Notes: generated by a model from the sequence alone, not told the origin. A stretch of DNA of 64,000 bases from JADJPO01 sp963724535 (GCA_963724535.1 CAVRVD010000014.1:124001-188000); one strand, 5' to 3'; numbered from the stretch's first letter, positions 35,292 to 43,966 are shown. Numbers and translations are program-made.

Positions 35292-36132
35292 CGATCTCGG
35301 CCAGCATCGGGGCGATCCGCGCGGACGCCGCCCGGCCGGCCTCGATCACCTCGTCATGACTGAGCGGGGTGGGTGAGATGCCGGCGGCCGGGTTGGTGAC
35401 CAGGGAGAGCCCCAGCACCTCCATCCCGGCCTGCCGGGCGGCGATCGCCTCCAGCGTCGTGGACATGCCGACCAGGTCGCCACCGATCACCCTGGCCATC
35501 TGCACCTCGGCCGGGGTCTCGTAGTGTGGCCCCGGGAAGTTGACGTAAACCCCTTCGGCCAGAGCTGGTTCCACCTCGCGCGCGATACCGCGCAGCCGCC
35601 TGGAGTACAGATCGGTCAGGTCGACGAACGTCGCCCCCTCCACCGGCGAGACGCCGGTCAGGTTGATGTGGTCGCGGATCAGCACCGTGGTACCCGGCGC
35701 CCAGTCGGGGTTCAGTCCACCGCAGCCGTTGGTCAGCACGATCGTCCGGCAGCCCGCGGCCGCCGCCGTCCGCACCCCGTGGACGACGGCCCGCACGCCC
35801 CGGCCCTCGTACCAGTGCGTGCGTGAACCCAGGACCAGCGCGCGCCGCCCGGTCTCGCCGATCGCCACCGAACGGATCCCGCCGCGGTGACCGGCCACAG
35901 CCGAGGCGTGGAATCCGGGCAGGCTGGCGGCGTCCACGTCGGCGAGGGTCTGTCCCAGCAGGTCGGCCCCTCCGGCCCAGCCGGACCCGAGGACCATGGC
36001 CACGTCATGACCGGCGCCTCCGGTGTGCTCGGCGAGGGCCTCGGCCGCCGTCCGGGCGAGGGTGAACGGGTCGACCCCGCCGCTGCCCGTGGGGGCTGCC
36101 GGGTCGGTCGGGATGCCGGAGGCAGCCATCAT
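35278..36132 (-). CDS. Purine-nucleoside phosphorylase (trimeric class)
   Basis: Phosphorolyses inosine, guanosine and deoxy forms to base and (deoxy)ribose 1-phosphate. At 284 residues it is the trimeric, mammalian-like class. Visible sites are the phosphate-binding loop VLGSGWAGG (residue about 47), the GSRTHWYEG loop with the active His, LTNGCGGLN, the FPGPHYETPAE substrate loop and LGLSLVTNPAAG. ATG 36132 overlaps the upstream gene's stop by 4 nt (a second ATG follows immediately). The order lpdA, a GGCT-like gene, PNP, phosphohexomutase resembles the M. tuberculosis lpdA-Rv3304-deoD-pmmB region, from memory. It complements add and deoA elsewhere in the window. Confidence 0.94.
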   Translation of the reverse strand: MMAASGIPTDPAAPTGSGGVDPFTLARTAAEALAEHTGGAGHDVAMVLGSGWAGGADLLGQTLADVDAASLPGFHASAVAGHRGGIRSVAIGETGRRALVLGSRTHWYEGRGVRAVVHGVRTAAAAGCRTIVLTNGCGGLNPDWAPGTTVLIRDHINLTGVSPVEGATFVDLTDLYSRRLRGIAREVEPALAEGVYVNFPGPHYETPAEVQMARVIGGDLVGMSTTLEAIAARQAGMEVLGLSLVTNPAAGISPTPLSHDEVIEAGRAASARIAPMLAEIVRRL

Positions 36133-36590
36133 GGCGTCGGTCCTTCGCTCGGGATACAGGGTCGGGCCCGCAGCTCGCTGACGTAGTCGTCGGGTGCCCC
36201 TCCGGACTCGGCGGCGTCGGCGAGCATGGCGAGGTATCGGGCACTGGGCAGCCCACCCTCGTAGGCGTTGAGCACATAGACCCACGCCGCCGGGTCGCCG
36301 TCCAGGGTGCTCACCCGCACCCGGATCTTGGTCCACAGCCCGATGTCGACTCCCTCCCACTCGTCCAGGGCCTTCTCGTCGGCCGGGGTCAGGTCGTACA
36401 GCGCCACGTACACCTGGTGGCCGGGGTCCTCGACCACGGTGCCGAGCGGCCCGTCCCACCCGAGGTCGGCGCCGCCGAGGGTCAGCCGCCACCCGACCAG
36501 CCACCCGGTCCCGCGCAGCGGGGAGTGCGGGGCCCGCAGGACCATCCGGTTCGGGTCGAGGTTGCTGCCGTAGGCCGCGTACAACGCCAT
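36129..36590 (-). CDS. Gamma-glutamylcyclotransferase-like protein
   Basis: A 153-residue GGCT-fold protein beginning with the diagnostic substrate-loop motif YAAYGSNL, followed by GWRLTLGGADLGWDG and the VYVALYDLTPADEKALDEWEGVD strand-helix pair; the Glu of EWEG is the expected catalytic acid. The natural substrate is unknown; family members cyclise gamma-glutamyl amides. It is upstream of and overlaps PNP (ATGA), so it is co-translated, and is divergent from the LpdA gene across about 50 nt. Confidence 0.85.
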   Translation of the reverse strand: MALYAAYGSNLDPNRMVLRAPHSPLRGTGWLVGWRLTLGGADLGWDGPLGTVVEDPGHQVYVALYDLTPADEKALDEWEGVDIGLWTKIRVRVSTLDGDPAAWVYVLNAYEGGLPSARYLAMLADAAESGGAPDDYVSELRARPCIPSEGPTP

Positions 36591-36639
36591 GCCGGCCAGA
36601 ATAGAGATCGGCGGGCGATGGGCGAGAATGCGACGCGTG

Positions 36640-38046
36640 ATGTCGCAGCCTGGGCACAGCCCTAAACGGAGCAGAGTCGTGGTGGTCGGTGGCGGACCGG
36701 GTGGCTACGAGGCCGCCCTGGTCGCGGCCCAGCTGGGAGCCGAGGTCACCGTCGTCGACTCCGACGGGCTGGGCGGGGCCGCCGTGCTCACGGACGTGGT
36801 GCCCAGCAAGACCCTGATCGCCACCGCTGAGGTGATGACCCAGGTCGGCGACGCCGATGAGCTCGGAGTGCGGCTGTCCGGCGGTGACGGGATCCGCGCC
36901 GACCTCGGCGCGGTGAACCGACGGGTCCGGGAGCTGGCGCAGGCCCAGTCCGACGACGTCCGGCGTCGCCTGGAGGCCGAGGGGGTGCGGATCGTGGCGG
37001 CCCGGGGCGTCCTGGACGGCGCCAGCCGGGTGCACGTGGTGGGTCCAGACGGTGCCCGGACGCCGTTCCCGGCTGACTTCGTGCTGCTGTCGGTCGGGGC
37101 GCGGCCGAGGGTGCTGCCCGAGGCGATGCCGGACGGCGAGCGGATCCTGACCTGGACCCAGCTGTACGACCTCGAGCAGCTGCCGGAGCGGCTGGTCGTG
37201 GTGGGTTCCGGGGTGACCGGCGCGGAGTTCGCCAGCGCCTACCACGCGCTCGGCTCGGACGTCGTCCTGGTCTCCAGCAGGGACCGGGTGCTGCCGGGGG
37301 AGGACCCGGACGCCGCCCAGGTGCTCGAGGAGACCTTCGCCGACCGCGGGCTGGAGGTGCTCGGCAGGTCCCGGGCCGCCGCCGCCGAGCGGACCGCGGA
37401 CGGCGTGCTGGTCACCCTGGCCGACGGGCGGCGGCTGGAGGGCTCGCACGTGCTGATGGCCGTCGGGTCGGTGCCCAACACCGATGACCTCGGGCTGGCC
37501 GCGGCCGGGGTGGGCACCAGCGGGAGCGGGCACATCGCCGTCGACCGCGTCTCGCGCACCTCGGTTCGGGGCGTCTATGCGGCGGGGGACTGCACCGGGG
37601 TGCTGGCGCTGGCGTCGGTGGCGGCCGCGCAGGGGCGGGTGGCGATGTACCACGCGCTCGGCGACGCGGTGCGACCGCTGGACCTGCGGATCATCAGCTC
37701 GAACATCTTCACCGCGCCGGAGATCGCCTCGGTCGGGGTGAGTCAGGCCCAGGTGTCCAGCGGCGAGGTGTCGGCGCGGGAGGTGAAGCTGGCGCTGGCC
37801 GGCAACCCGCGGGCGAAGATGCAGGGCGTGCGCAACGGCTTCGTCAAGCTCTTCTGCGCTCCGCGGTCGGGGGAGGTGCTCGGTGGGGTGGTCGTGGCGC
37901 CGCGGGCCAGTGAGCTGATCTTCCCGGTGTCGGTGGCGGTGGCCCACCGGCTGACCGTCGACGAGGTCGCCCACGCCTCCACGGTGTACCCGTCGATGAG
38001 CGGGTCGATCGCCGAGGCCGCCCGGCGACTGCACCCCTCCGACTGA
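36640..38046 (+). CDS. lpdA: LpdA-type NAD(P)H quinone dehydrogenase
   Basis: A 468-residue two-dinucleotide-binding flavoprotein resembling lipoamide dehydrogenase. The FAD motif is VVVVGGGPGGYEAALVA (residue about 11), the NAD(P) motif is VVVGSGVTGAEFASA and the FAD-end motif is GVYAAGDCTG. The redox-active CxxxxC pair expected after the first Gly motif is replaced (GLGGAAVLTDVVPSKTL), so it cannot be a lipoamide dehydrogenase. M. tuberculosis LpdA (Rv3303c) also lacks this pair and reduces quinones with NAD(P)H, and the gene neighbourhood matches. ATG 36640 is chosen because it directly precedes the FAD fold; two other ATGs lie just upstream. Confidence 0.92.
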   Translation: MSQPGHSPKRSRVVVVGGGPGGYEAALVAAQLGAEVTVVDSDGLGGAAVLTDVVPSKTLIATAEVMTQVGDADELGVRLSGGDGIRADLGAVNRRVRELAQAQSDDVRRRLEAEGVRIVAARGVLDGASRVHVVGPDGARTPFPADFVLLSVGARPRVLPEAMPDGERILTWTQLYDLEQLPERLVVVGSGVTGAEFASAYHALGSDVVLVSSRDRVLPGEDPDAAQVLEETFADRGLEVLGRSRAAAAERTADGVLVTLADGRRLEGSHVLMAVGSVPNTDDLGLAAAGVGTSGSGHIAVDRVSRTSVRGVYAAGDCTGVLALASVAAAQGRVAMYHALGDAVRPLDLRIISSNIFTAPEIASVGVSQAQVSSGEVSAREVKLALAGNPRAKMQGVRNGFVKLFCAPRSGEVLGGVVVAPRASELIFPVSVAVAHRLTVDEVAHASTVYPSMSGSIAEAARRLHPSD

Positions 38047-38071
38047 CGCCAATGGGTGCAACGTCACGCAG

Positions 38072-38088
38072 CGCCCGTCAGACGGGCG
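38072..38088. promoter_or_regulatory. Near-perfect dyad, terminator or operator
   Basis: CGCCCGTC-A-GACGGGCG forms an 8-bp inverted repeat with a single central base, 26 nt after the lpdA stop and 37 nt before the next start. Flanking GTCAC/GTGATGTCAC sequences extend the symmetry. No T-tract follows. It may be a terminator hairpin with a minimal loop or, more likely given the tiny spacer, an operator. Confidence 0.4.
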
Positions 38089-38124
38089 TGATGTCACACA
38101 ACGCCCGGAGGGGGTGAGCGCATC

Positions 38125-38577
38125 ATGGCGCAACTACTGGTTGTCCATCACACGCCGTCACCAGCGATGCAGCAGATGTTCGAAGCGGTGCTGTCCGGCG
38201 TCCGGCATCCTGAGATCACCGGCGTCGGCGTCCTGGTCCGCCCGGCGCTGGCGGCCACCGCGTCCGACGTCCTGGAGTCCGACGGGTTCCTGCTCGGCAC
38301 CCCGGCGAACATCGGGTACATGTCCGGGGCCCTCAAGCACTTCTTCGATCAGATCTACTACCCGACCCTGCAGGCCAAGCCGAACGCCCCGTACGGGCTG
38401 TGGGTGCACGGCGCCAGCGACACCACCGGGGCGGTGCGCGCCGTCCACTCGATCGCCGGTGGGTTGGGCTGGCGGAAGACGCACGACGACGTGGTGGCGG
38501 TCGGTGAGCTGACTCGGGACGACGAGGAGGCCTGCTTCTCCCTGGGTGGCACTCTGGCCGCCACGCTGATGGGCTGA
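38125..38577 (+). CDS. Flavodoxin/NAD(P)H-dependent FMN reductase-like protein
   Basis: A 150-residue flavodoxin-fold protein. The FMN phosphate loop region is VVHHTPSPAMQQM near the N-terminus, and the isoalloxazine loop is LGTPANIGYMSGALKHFFDQIYY, typical of this family. ATG 38125 follows a GGAGGGGGTGAGCGC ribosome site. It probably transfers electrons to or from an unidentified partner. It follows lpdA on the same strand at 78 nt, which suggests a link to quinone/NAD(P)H redox chemistry, but that is only context. Confidence 0.82.
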   Translation: MAQLLVVHHTPSPAMQQMFEAVLSGVRHPEITGVGVLVRPALAATASDVLESDGFLLGTPANIGYMSGALKHFFDQIYYPTLQAKPNAPYGLWVHGASDTTGAVRAVHSIAGGLGWRKTHDDVVAVGELTRDDEEACFSLGGTLAATLMG

Positions 38578-38651
38578 GCCGCCGGGCCTGTCGCTGCCGG
38601 CCCCGGACTTGGCCGTGATGATCTGCTACCGCGAGCAGGCCCGGGCGCCGT

Positions 38652-40499
38652 TCAGTCCGTGATCTCGCAGATCACTGCACCGGAGGCCACGGTCTGACCG
38701 ACCTCGGCCTTGAGCGCGGTGACGGTGCCGGCCTTGTGGGCGGTGATCGGCTGCTCCATCTTCATCGCCTCGAGGACGACGATCATGTCCCCGGCAGCGA
38801 CGGTCGTGCCCTCCTCGATCCCGATCTTGACAATGGTGCCCTGCATGGGCGAGGTGAGCGCGTCCCCGGACGTCGCGTCCTTGGCCTTGCCGGACGACGA
38901 CCGCTTGGGCGCCCGCTTCAGCCCGCCCGCCGAGCCGGCCGCAGCACTGGACGCCGCCGCGAACCCCGCCGGCAGGGATACCTCGAGCCGTTTGCCGCCG
39001 ACCTCGACGACCACCGTCTCCCGCGCGCCCGCGCCGTCCTCGGCCGGCTCGGCCACTCCGGTGCCGTCCCACGGCGGGATCGTGCTGTCGAACTCGGTCT
39101 CGATCCACCGGGTGGACACCGTGAACGGGGTGTCCGGGTCGGCCGGGGCGAACGCTGGGTCGCTGACCACGGCGCGGTGGAACGGCAGCACCGTTGGCAG
39201 GCCTTCGATGACGAACTCGGCCAACGCCCGTCGGGAGCGCTCCAGCGCCTGCTGGCGACTCGACCCGGTGACGATCAGCTTGGCCATCATCGAGTCGAAC
39301 GCCCCGCCGACCTCGGACCCGGCCTCGACACCGGAGTCGAGCCGGACCCCGGGCCCAGCCGGGGTCTCCCAGCGGGTGATCGTGCCGGGCTGGGGCATGA
39401 AGTTGCGTCCGGCGTCCTCGCCGTTGATCCGGAACTCGATCGAGTGCCCGCGCAGCGGCGGGTCGTCGTAGCCGAGTGCCTCGCCGGCGGCGATCCGCAG
39501 CTGCTCGCGCACCAGGTCGATCCCGGCGACCTCCTCGGTGACGCAGTGCTCGACCTGCAGGCGGGTGTTCACCTCGAGGAACGAGATCACCCCGTCCACG
39601 CCGACCAGGAACTCACACGTGCCCGCGCCGACGTAATGTGCCTCGCGCAGAATGGCTTTCGAGGAGCGGTAGAGCTGGGCGACCTGCTCGTCGGACAGGA
39701 ACGGCGCCGGGGCCTCCTCGACCAGCTTCTGGTTGCGCCGCTGCAGCGAGCAGTCCCGGGTCGAGACCACCACGACGTTGCCATGCACATCGGCCAGGCA
39801 CTGGGTCTCCACGTGCCGGGGCTTGTCCAGGAACCGCTCCACGAAGCACTCGCCCCGCCCGAACGCGGTGACCGCCTCGCGCACCGCCGACTCGTACTGG
39901 GACGGGATCTCCTCACGGGTTCGGGCCACCTTCAGGCCGCGACCGCCACCGCCGTAGGCGGCCTTGATGGCCACCGGCAGGCCGTAGGTGTCGGCGAAGG
40001 CCAGCACCTCGTCGGCGTCGGCGACCGGGTCGGCGGTGCCGGGCACCAGCGGAGCCCCGGCGGCCTGGGCGATGTGCCGCGCCTTGACCTTGTCCCCCAG
40101 GGCGTCGATCGCCGCCGGGGGCGGCCCGATCCAGACCAGTCCGGCATCGATCACCGCCTGGGCGAAGTGGGCGTTCTCGGCGAGGAACCCGTAACCGGGG
40201 TGGACGGCGTTCGCGCCGGAGCGCGCCGCCACGTCCAGCAGCTTGTCCACCGCCAGATAGGACTCGCCCGCCGTCGCCCCACCGAGGGCGAAGGCCTCGT
40301 CGGCGGCCCGGACGTGGACCCCGTCACGGTCCGGATCGGCGTAGACGGCCACCGAGGCGATGCCGGCGTCCCGGCATGCACGGGCGACCCGGACCGCGAT
40401 CTCGCCCCGGTTCGCGATCAGCACTTTGGTGATCGTGGCCGGTCCGGTCGGGGGGTTGGTCGTCCCGGGGGTCCCGGCCGGCGCCTCGTCGTGCGGCAT
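38652..40499 (-). CDS. accA3: Acyl-CoA carboxylase alpha subunit (biotin carboxylase-BCCP)
   Basis: A 615-residue fusion that carboxylates biotin for acetyl-, propionyl- and longer acyl-CoA carboxylases. The biotin carboxylase domain (about 25-470) has the ATP-grasp glycine loop AAYGGGGRGLKV, catalytic-site segment HVETQCLADVHGN and EVNTRLQVEHCVTE. A variable linker (about 500-540) precedes the BCCP domain with the biotinylation motif EAMKMEQP, Lys580. ATG 40499 follows an AAGGAG site. This matches actinobacterial AccA3; carboxyltransferase partners lie elsewhere in the genome and possibly include the one at about 44 kb. In M. tuberculosis accA3 lies near sseA and maf, both also in this window. 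Confidence 0.95.
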   Translation of the reverse strand: MPHDEAPAGTPGTTNPPTGPATITKVLIANRGEIAVRVARACRDAGIASVAVYADPDRDGVHVRAADEAFALGGATAGESYLAVDKLLDVAARSGANAVHPGYGFLAENAHFAQAVIDAGLVWIGPPPAAIDALGDKVKARHIAQAAGAPLVPGTADPVADADEVLAFADTYGLPVAIKAAYGGGGRGLKVARTREEIPSQYESAVREAVTAFGRGECFVERFLDKPRHVETQCLADVHGNVVVVSTRDCSLQRRNQKLVEEAPAPFLSDEQVAQLYRSSKAILREAHYVGAGTCEFLVGVDGVISFLEVNTRLQVEHCVTEEVAGIDLVREQLRIAAGEALGYDDPPLRGHSIEFRINGEDAGRNFMPQPGTITRWETPAGPGVRLDSGVEAGSEVGGAFDSMMAKLIVTGSSRQQALERSRRALAEFVIEGLPTVLPFHRAVVSDPAFAPADPDTPFTVSTRWIETEFDSTIPPWDGTGVAEPAEDGAGARETVVVEVGGKRLEVSLPAGFAAASSAAAGSAGGLKRAPKRSSSGKAKDATSGDALTSPMQGTIVKIGIEEGTTVAAGDMIVVLEAMKMEQPITAHKAGTVTALKAEVGQTVASGAVICEITD

Positions 40500-40695
40500 G
40501 TCACCACTCCTTCACTCCCAGCCGGAGCCTAGCCCGCAGGCCGCCATTGCCGGAGCGGGTGCGCAGTGGCGCATTGCACAGCGCCATGGCCCGCTGGGCG
40601 CCCTCGACCGGGAAGAGGGCCGACCGCCGCATGGTTGGGGCGGACATGCGGACCCGGGAGAGGACCGGGGTGGACCGCGCGAGCGAGGAGATGCA
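40500..40695. other. Divergent intergenic region accA3/trx
   Basis: These 196 nt separate the divergently transcribed carboxylase and thioredoxin genes and must hold both promoters. GCGCAGTGGCGCATTGCACAG and neighbouring GCGC-rich stretches give several short imperfect dyads, but none is strong enough to name an operator. Nothing else is evident. Confidence 0.3.
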
Positions 40696-41076
40696 GTGAG
40701 CACCCTGACCATGACCGCCAGCAACCACGACGAGACGGTGCAGGACGGGATCGTCCTGATCGACTTCTGGGCTGCCTGGTGCGGTCCCTGCCGGCAGTTC
40801 GGGCCCGTCTTCGAAAGGGTGTCGGAGCAGAACCCGGACGCCGTCTTCGCCAAGGTCGACACCGAGGCCGAGCCCGAGCTCGCCCAGCGCTACGGCGTCA
40901 CCTCGATCCCCACCCTCGTCGTCTACCGCGACGGCATCCCGGTGTTCGGACAGCCCGGTGCGCTTCCCGAGCCGGCTCTGGAGCAGATCATCAAGCAGGT
41001 ACGTGACCTGGACATGGAGTCCGTCCGCGCCCAGTACGCCGACCAGGTCGCCGCGCACGAGGCCCGTCAGGCCTGA
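40696..41076 (+). CDS. Thioredoxin
   Basis: A 126-residue thioredoxin with active site WCGPC in DFWAAWCGPCRQF (near residue 30), cis-Pro loop SIPTLVVY, and the C-terminal helix. A C-terminal extension of about 15 residues follows. It reduces protein disulfides in the cytosol. GTG 40696 follows GAGGAG; an ATG six codons later would also give a full domain. No thioredoxin reductase gene is in the window, so its partner is elsewhere. Confidence 0.92.
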   Translation: MSTLTMTASNHDETVQDGIVLIDFWAAWCGPCRQFGPVFERVSEQNPDAVFAKVDTEAEPELAQRYGVTSIPTLVVYRDGIPVFGQPGALPEPALEQIIKQVRDLDMESVRAQYADQVAAHEARQA

Positions 41077-41125
41077 GGCGCCCGGCCCGGCCCGGCCCCG
41101 CCGCGGCTGCCGGTCGGTCTGCCGC

Positions 41126-42148
41126 TCAGGGCGCCGGCAGCCGGAGCGAGGCCAGCAGCCCCCGATGGTCAGACCCGTCGATGACCACAGTCTCGATCGA
41201 GTTGACCCCCATCCCGCCGCCGACCATGACGTGGTCGAGCGGCAGGAATGGCACCGGCGACCAGGTCGGCCAGGTGGGCCGTGGCCCCCGACCCATCATG
41301 TCGGCGGCGTCCCTGAGCCCGGTCCGGGTGTAGGCCCTCAGCTCGGCGTGCCAGGGCGTGGCGTTGAGGTTGCCGAGCAGTACCACCGGTCCGTCGGTGG
41401 ACGCCGCGCCGGACCGCAGCGCTTCGAGGTCGCGGACCCACCGGGAGCCGCCGATGGGCAGTGGAGTCGCCACGTGCCCCGCCACGACGGTCACCAGGAC
41501 GGCGTCCTCGTTCTGGCTCGCGGTCTGGTCCGTCTGCGTTGCCAGCAGGGGCAGCGCCACCGACGGCCAGACGGTCCCGGCCACATCGCTCGACCCGCCG
41601 ACCTTGGCCCGTGCCCACACCCCCATGCCCGCTTGCGGGTCGCTCGACACGCCGTGCTCGCCGGGCAGCCGGACCCAGCGCGCCGAGACCTGACGGTCCA
41701 GCCCGGCGGTGGTCAGGTCGTGCGCCAGCGGGCCGGTGAGCTCGGTGACCACGAGCACCTCGATCGAGTTGCCGGTCACCGTCGCCACGATGTCCTCGGC
41801 GCTGGCCCGCCCCTCCTGGGCGTTGACCACCATGACCCGAAGCTCACCCGCCGTGCGGGCGGCCTGCGTGGGCTGGTTTCCGGAGGCGTAGGAGGCGAGG
41901 AAGACCCAGGGCAGGACGGCGGCGACAGCCGCCGCGGCTAGGCTCACCCAGCGTCGGTTGCGCACCGCAAGAGTGATCACCGGGATGGCGAGCAGCGTCA
42001 CCAGGGCGACCGTGGCACCCATGGCGGCGACGGCGGTGGTCCCCACCGAGCCCGGCGCCCGGTCCCCCGGAACGAGGCAGACCAGCGACCAGGCCAGGAG
42101 CAGGAACGCCGAGACCGGGAGCGCGGCGGTGCGCAGCAGGGCGCCCAC
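41126..42148 (-). CDS. Membrane-anchored endonuclease/exonuclease/phosphatase-fold protein
   Basis: A 340-residue protein with three N-terminal membrane helices (about 10-95) and an external EEP-fold domain. The fold is shown by VMVVNAQEGRAS (strand with Asn), VLLGNLNATPWHAELRA, LPLDHVMV and GSDHRGLLASL. The usual GDFNATP of the family is GNLNATP here, so one metal-ligating Asp is replaced. This arrangement resembles actinobacterial 'endonuclease/exonuclease/phosphatase' proteins of unknown substrate (nucleic acid, phosphoinositide or sphingomyelin types). It is convergent with thioredoxin across about 50 nt. Confidence 0.85.
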   Translation of the reverse strand: MGALLRTAALPVSAFLLLAWSLVCLVPGDRAPGSVGTTAVAAMGATVALVTLLAIPVITLAVRNRRWVSLAAAAVAAVLPWVFLASYASGNQPTQAARTAGELRVMVVNAQEGRASAEDIVATVTGNSIEVLVVTELTGPLAHDLTTAGLDRQVSARWVRLPGEHGVSSDPQAGMGVWARAKVGGSSDVAGTVWPSVALPLLATQTDQTASQNEDAVLVTVVAGHVATPLPIGGSRWVRDLEALRSGAASTDGPVVLLGNLNATPWHAELRAYTRTGLRDAADMMGRGPRPTWPTWSPVPFLPLDHVMVGGGMGVNSIETVVIDGSDHRGLLASLRLPAP

Positions 42149-42304
42149 TTGGGTCCTGACCTCCCGTTCGGCCCCCGTGATCGAGCTTGCCGCCTGCCCC
42201 GTCCGCGTGCTCTGTGCACCGGACCGGCGGGCAAGCCGGTGGGTCGACGGCCAACCGTAGCAACCGGATCGGCGGGCAGGGTGGGCAGGCGAGATCGGGC
42301 AGGA

Positions 42305-42709
42305 TCAGGCGAGCCGGGTCCGGCAGCGGCGCTCCACGTCGTCCAGCTCGGCCAGGGTGGTCTCGATGTCGTGACGGCGCTGCTCCAGCTCGGCGCGGCG
42401 GGCGGCGATCTGCTCGAGCAGGAAGAGGATCTGACCTCGCTCGCCGGGCTCGGAGTCGTACATGTCGATGATGTGTCGGATCTGGTCGAGGTCGAACCCG
42501 AGGCGCTTGCCGCGCAGCACCAGGGCAAGCCGGACCCGGTCGCGGGGGCGGAAGAGCCGCTGGGTCCCGCGTCGTTGGGGGGTGATCAGTCCGCGGTCCT
42601 CGTAGAACCGGATCGTGCGATGGGTGATGCCGAACTCGTCGGCCAGCTCGGCGATGGTCCAGGCCTGCGGGCCGTCGCTGTCGACGGTCGCCGGATGGGG
42701 AGCGGTCAT
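42305..42709 (-). CDS. MerR-family regulator, LiuR-like
   Basis: A 134-residue MerR-type regulator: an N-terminal winged helix (WTIAELADEFGITHRTIRFYEDRGL with the RFYE motif), then a C-terminal coiled coil that starts at ILRxKRLGFDLDQIRHIIDMYDSEP-like sequence and ends RRCRTRLA. The pattern and the palindrome next to it match LiuR-type regulators of branched-chain amino acid and short-chain acyl-CoA catabolism, but the effector is inferred. No cysteines suitable for metal sensing are present in the C-terminal region. It is divergent from the acyl-CoA dehydrogenase gene. ATG 42709 has an AGAGG site; a GTG three codons earlier is the alternative. Confidence 0.85.
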   Translation of the reverse strand: MTAPHPATVDSDGPQAWTIAELADEFGITHRTIRFYEDRGLITPQRRGTQRLFRPRDRVRLALVLRGKRLGFDLDQIRHIIDMYDSEPGERGQILFLLEQIAARRAELEQRRHDIETTLAELDDVERRCRTRLA

Positions 42710-42748
42710 CGAGGCCACCTCTTGCCGGGTCGGGCGAACTGCTTTACC

Positions 42749-42764
42749 TTTACGTTAACGTAAA
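42749..42764. promoter_or_regulatory. 16-bp perfect palindrome, probable LiuR-type operator
   Basis: TTTACGTTAACGTAAA lies between the divergent MerR and acyl-CoA dehydrogenase genes, 15 bp before the dehydrogenase ATG and about 40 bp before the regulator's. It is a perfect palindrome in an AT-richer setting than the rest of the window. Its form agrees with the LiuR motif (ACGTT-AACGT core) as remembered. Placement so near the start suggests repression. Confidence 0.8.
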
Positions 42765-42778
42765 TCAAGGAGAGCGGC

Positions 42779-43966
42779 ATGTTCGACCTGTCGAAGGAGC
42801 ATGAGGACTTCCGCGGCGTCGTCCGCGAGTTCGCCGAGACGCACATCGCGCCACACTGCGCCGACTGGGACGTCGCCGCGGCGCTGCCGATCGAGCTGAT
42901 CCACCGGATGGGTGACCTCGGCCTGTTCGGGTTGACGGTCCCGGAGGAGTACGGCGGCGCGGACGCCGACCTGACCTCGGTCTGCGTCGCGATCGAGGAG
43001 ATCGGCCGCATCGACCAGTCCGTCGGCATCACCCTGTCGGCCGCGGTGGGCCTGGGCATCAACCCGATCCTGACCTTCGGGACGGCAGCCCAGAAGGAGC
43101 GCTGGCTGCCCGACCTCGTGTCCGGGCGGGCGCTGGCCGCCTTCGGGCTCACCGAGCCCGGGGCCGGGTCCGACGCCGCCGCGTTGAGCACCCGCGCCGT
43201 CCGCACCTCTGACGCTGATGGGTGGGTGCTGAACGGCAGCAAGGCCTTCATCACCAACTCCGGAACCCCGATCACCAGTGTCGTCGCGGTAGCGGCGCGC
43301 ACCGGCCAGGGCGCCGGGAGGGGTGCGATCAGCACCTTCCTGGTGCCGATCGGCACCGAGGGCCTGATCGTCGAGCCCGCCTACCGCAAGCTGGGCTGGC
43401 ACGCGAGCAACACCCACCCGCTGACCCTGGACGGCTGTCGGGTCGACTCCGACGCCCTGCTGGGGGAGGAGGGCGCCGGGTTACGGCAGTTCCTGGCGAC
43501 CCTGGACGACGGGCGGGTAGCGATCTCGGCCCTGGCCCTGGGGCTGGCCAGGGCCTGCCTGGACGCCGCGTGCCAGTACGCGGGGCAGCGCATGGCGTTC
43601 GGGCGCCCGATCGGGGCCAACCAGGGCATCGCCTTCCCGCTCGCCGACCTGGCCACCGCCATCGAGGGTGCGCGGCTGATGACCTATCGCGCGGCCTGGT
43701 TGGCCGACCGGCTGCGCCGCGGCGATGGCGGCAGGGCCCTGCGCAGCCAGGCCAAGCAGGCCGCCGCGATGGCCAAGCTGCACTCCACCACGGTCGCCGT
43801 AGACGCCACTCGACTGGCGGCGCAGGTCTTCGGTGGTGCCTCGTTCATCGAGGAGACGCCCGTCGCCCGGTTCTACCGCGACGCGAAGATCCTCGAGATC
43901 GGCGAGGGAACCTCGCAGGTGCAGCAGCTCGTGATCGCGCGCGGCCTGGGGCTCGCGGTTGACTAG
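42779..43966 (+). CDS. Acyl-CoA dehydrogenase
   Basis: A 395-residue FAD-dependent acyl-CoA dehydrogenase that introduces the alpha-beta double bond. Features are GLFGLTVPEEYGG, the FAD-loop AAFGLTEPGAGSDAAAL, NGSKAFITNSG, the catalytic-base region near the C-terminus (EETPVARFYRDAKILEIGEGTSQVQQLV) and RMAFGRPIGANQGIAF. Best guess is a short/branched-chain enzyme (isobutyryl-, isovaleryl- or butyryl-CoA), consistent with the LiuR-like regulator upstream, but the specificity cannot be read directly. The start follows AAGGAG and the palindrome. It precedes a carboxyltransferase gene with an almost abutting start. Confidence 0.93.
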   Translation: MFDLSKEHEDFRGVVREFAETHIAPHCADWDVAAALPIELIHRMGDLGLFGLTVPEEYGGADADLTSVCVAIEEIGRIDQSVGITLSAAVGLGINPILTFGTAAQKERWLPDLVSGRALAAFGLTEPGAGSDAAALSTRAVRTSDADGWVLNGSKAFITNSGTPITSVVAVAARTGQGAGRGAISTFLVPIGTEGLIVEPAYRKLGWHASNTHPLTLDGCRVDSDALLGEEGAGLRQFLATLDDGRVAISALALGLARACLDAACQYAGQRMAFGRPIGANQGIAFPLADLATAIEGARLMTYRAAWLADRLRRGDGGRALRSQAKQAAAMAKLHSTTVAVDATRLAAQVFGGASFIEETPVARFYRDAKILEIGEGTSQVQQLVIARGLGLAVD

